Shown here one piece after another: positions 7,266 through 8,067 of a DNA stretch of 8,067 nucleotides. The DNA comes from Victivallales bacterium (lineage in GTDB: Bacteria > Verrucomicrobiota > Lentisphaeria > Oligosphaerales > Oligosphaeraceae): contig JAFTAC010000261.1 in assembly GCA_017458805.1 (NCBI GenBank), forward strand, positions 1-8,067, in the 5' to 3' direction. The notes under the pieces were generated by a model. That model did no database searches. It was not told the DNA's origin and was given only the letters and a program-made list of their open reading frames with translations. The position numbers and the translations under genes were made by a program. Every line of letters begins with the position of its first letter. Position 1 is the stretch's first letter.

Positions 7266-7379
7266 TCAACCCTGGCGCTGCTTGTGGCGCTTGTTCTTGC
7301 AGATCACCCTGATGACACCTGCGCGCTTCACAATGCGGCAGTTGTTGCACATTCTCTTTACTGATGCTCTTACTTTCAT
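7266..7379 (-). CDS. rpmJ: 50S ribosomal protein L36, zinc-binding form
   Basis: Smallest large-subunit protein; it binds 23S rRNA at the base of the L7/L12 stalk region. The 37-residue product is MKVRASVKRMCNNCRIVKR..., the expected length. It keeps all four zinc ligands of the 'C+' form: Cys11, Cys14, Cys27 and His32. The frame is open upstream to 7538, but homology begins exactly at the ATG at 7379 and L36 never has a 53-residue extension, so that ATG is the start. Its ribosome-binding site is weak (GGA about 10 nt upstream). It is the first recognisable gene of the leftward operon. The usual upstream partners secY, map and infA are not seen before the window edge. Confidence 0.96.
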   Translation of the reverse strand: MKVRASVKRMCNNCRIVKRAGVIRVICKNKRHKQRQG

Positions 7380-7621
7380 TGTTTCACATTCCAATTGTTT
7401 ACAATGTTTTACGGAAAAAGAGCCGCCATTAGGCCTCGCACACTTGCGTGCACGATACGCCAGACTGGCTTCTCTTGCGCTGTGGCTTTTTACACCACAA
7501 TCCCTGAATGTTGCCCATCGCCAGGCAGGTTCCTTCAAGCGAAGACCCCAAGCCCAGCATCCTCGACAGCTTCTCGACGAACTCAGGGCGAATCCGTCTC
7601 AAAGGGTGGAATAGTCAAGGA

Positions 7622-7663
7622 CTACTCGCCATCCCAACTGGTCAACTCCTCCAGTTTTGTCAT
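7622..7663 (-). CDS. Possible 13-codon leader peptide ORF
   Basis: ATG at 7663 is preceded by GAGGT with 4-nt spacing and encodes MTKLEELTSWDGE before TAG. It lies about 50 nt past the candidate start of transcription, and its codons include the perfect AACTGG/CCAGTT hairpin. A leader peptide or a remnant of a broken gene would both fit. With only 13 codons it may be chance. Confidence 0.2.
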   Translation of the reverse strand: MTKLEELTSWDGE

Positions 7664-7719
7664 GGCTACCTCGCCATTTTTGTGGGTACAATAATGGCTA
7701 TGATATAAAAAGAGTATAT

Positions 7720-7747
7720 AATATATCCCAATTCGGATATTTTACAA
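7720..7747 (-). promoter_or_regulatory. Candidate promoter for the rpmJ-rplQ operon
   Basis: On the minus strand TTGTAA (7747-7742) and TATATT (7725-7720) are separated by 16 bp in the most AT-rich part of the window, fitting a sigma-70-type promoter. Transcription would start near 7713. A perfect dyad ATATCC/GGATAT (7723-7728, 7735-7740) lies in the spacer and could be an operator. An alternative pair, TTGGGA (7731-7726) and TATATC (7707-7702), also exists. Confidence 0.35.
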
Positions 7748-7765
7748 ATGCAAATTTGAAAAATT

Positions 7766-7809
7766 ATGTCGTGCGCGGCTACGCGCCATGTCGTGCGCGG
7801 CTACGCGCC
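7766..7809. repeat. Tandem duplication of a 22-bp palindrome-bearing unit
   Basis: Two identical 22-bp copies, 7766-7787 and 7788-7809, each contain GCGCGGCTACGCGC, a 5-bp GC hairpin with loop GCTA. They sit at a sharp switch from AT-rich leader to GC-rich array DNA and directly adjoin the 53-bp array. They resemble REP-type palindromes in style, but no family can be assigned. Confidence 0.85.
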
Positions 7810-7810
7810 G

Positions 7811-8067
7811 CGCACTCAGGACGCGGAATTCGGTGGCGTGGAGATGCACGGGACTCTGCTCCCCGCACTCAGGACGCGGGATTCGGTGGCGTGGAGATGC
7901 ACGGGACTCTGCTCCCCGCACTCAGGACGTGGGATGCGGTGGCGTGGAGATGCACGGGACTCTGCTCCCCGCACTCAGGACGCGGGATGCGGTGGCGTGG
8001 AGATGCACGGGACTCTGCTCCCCGCACTCAGGACGCGGGATGCGGTGGCGTGGAGATGCACGGGACT
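7811..8067. repeat. 53-bp tandem repeat array running off the right edge (about 4.8 copies)
   Basis: Units start at 7811, 7864, 7917, 7970 and 8023 with an exact 53-bp period, the last one cut by the window end. Copies 4 and 5 are identical as far as seen. Copy 3 has one change (ACGCGG to ACGTGG), copy 2 one, and copy 1 two (GATGCGG to AATTCGG). Because 53 is not a multiple of 3 the frame shifts each unit, so this is not a protein repeat. No strong hairpin is seen in the unit. There are no spacers, so it is not CRISPR. It shares no obvious sequence with the 45-bp array on the left. Confidence 0.95.

Larger units (their letters stand above)
7380..7765. other. 386-bp region without a confident gene, likely operon leader
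   Basis: No recognisable protein, tRNA or known riboswitch. It contains AT-rich DNA at about 7690-7765, a perfect 6-bp inverted repeat AACTGG/CCAGTT (7636-7641, 7651-7656), a direct octamer CTCGCCAT (7625-7632, 7671-7678), and GCCAGACTGGC (7459-7469). A minus-strand frame at 7429-7602 reads like protein in part (RIRPEFVEKLSRMLGLG) with GC-rich third positions. It has no ATG before 7560 and no ribosome-binding site, so a decayed gene fragment is possible. Confidence 0.5.

Noticed and set aside
7380..7538. N-terminal extension of L36 to 90 residues
   Set aside because: The family is 37-38 residues and homology starts exactly at the ATG at 7379; the extension is composition noise with no ribosome-binding site.
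7508..7708. 66-codon plus-strand frame in the leader region
   Set aside because: It has no recognisable domain, no ribosome-binding site and only ordinary length for a random frame; it is antisense to the likely operon leader.
7811..8067. CRISPR array
   Set aside because: Units are contiguous 53-bp copies with no unique spacers, and no cas genes are present.

Overview
The window is bacterial chromosomal DNA (GC-moderate, about 55% by eye). It carries one leftward gene cluster between two unrelated tandem-repeat arrays. All seven confident protein genes are on the minus strand. In transcription order (right to left) they are rpmJ (L36), rpsM (S13), rpsK (S11), rpoA (RNA polymerase alpha), rplQ (L17), a PreP/M16C-type zinc metalloprotease, and dnaB (replicative helicase).

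Right flank (about 7380-8067): a 53-bp tandem array (7811 to the window edge), a tandem duplication of a 22-bp palindrome-bearing unit (7766-7809), then about 386 bp with no convincing gene. That stretch has an AT-rich, promoter-like segment at 7700-7750 and would form a leader of over 300 nt for the ribosomal operon. Middle (4545-7379): the 'alpha operon' rpmJ-rpsM-rpsK-rpoA-rplQ, closed by a strong Rho-independent terminator at 4545-4581. Left (167-4468): a two-gene unit, M16C peptidase then dnaB. The dnaB Shine-Dalgarno sequence lies over the last codons and stop of the peptidase gene, so the two are probably translationally coupled. Left flank (1-166): a 45-bp tandem array of hairpin-forming units.

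The alpha operon lacks rpsD (S4) between rpsK and rpoA, and no secY, map or infA is visible upstream of rpmJ. An rpsM-rpsK-rpoA-rplQ order without rpsD is known from Chlamydiae. With the divergent proteins, this makes a PVC-superphylum bacterium (for example Lentisphaerota, Kiritimatiellota or Verrucomicrobiota) a reasonable but unproven guess.

The genes are housekeeping: small-subunit head/platform proteins, a large-subunit protein, the RNA polymerase assembly subunit, a peptide-degrading protease and the replication fork helicase. I did not find a convincing new defence, mobile or biosynthetic system. The parts most worth a second look are the repeat arrays, the long leader region and the missing rpsD. 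Both window ends lie in tandem repeats, which is what a short-read contig broken at repeats would look like.
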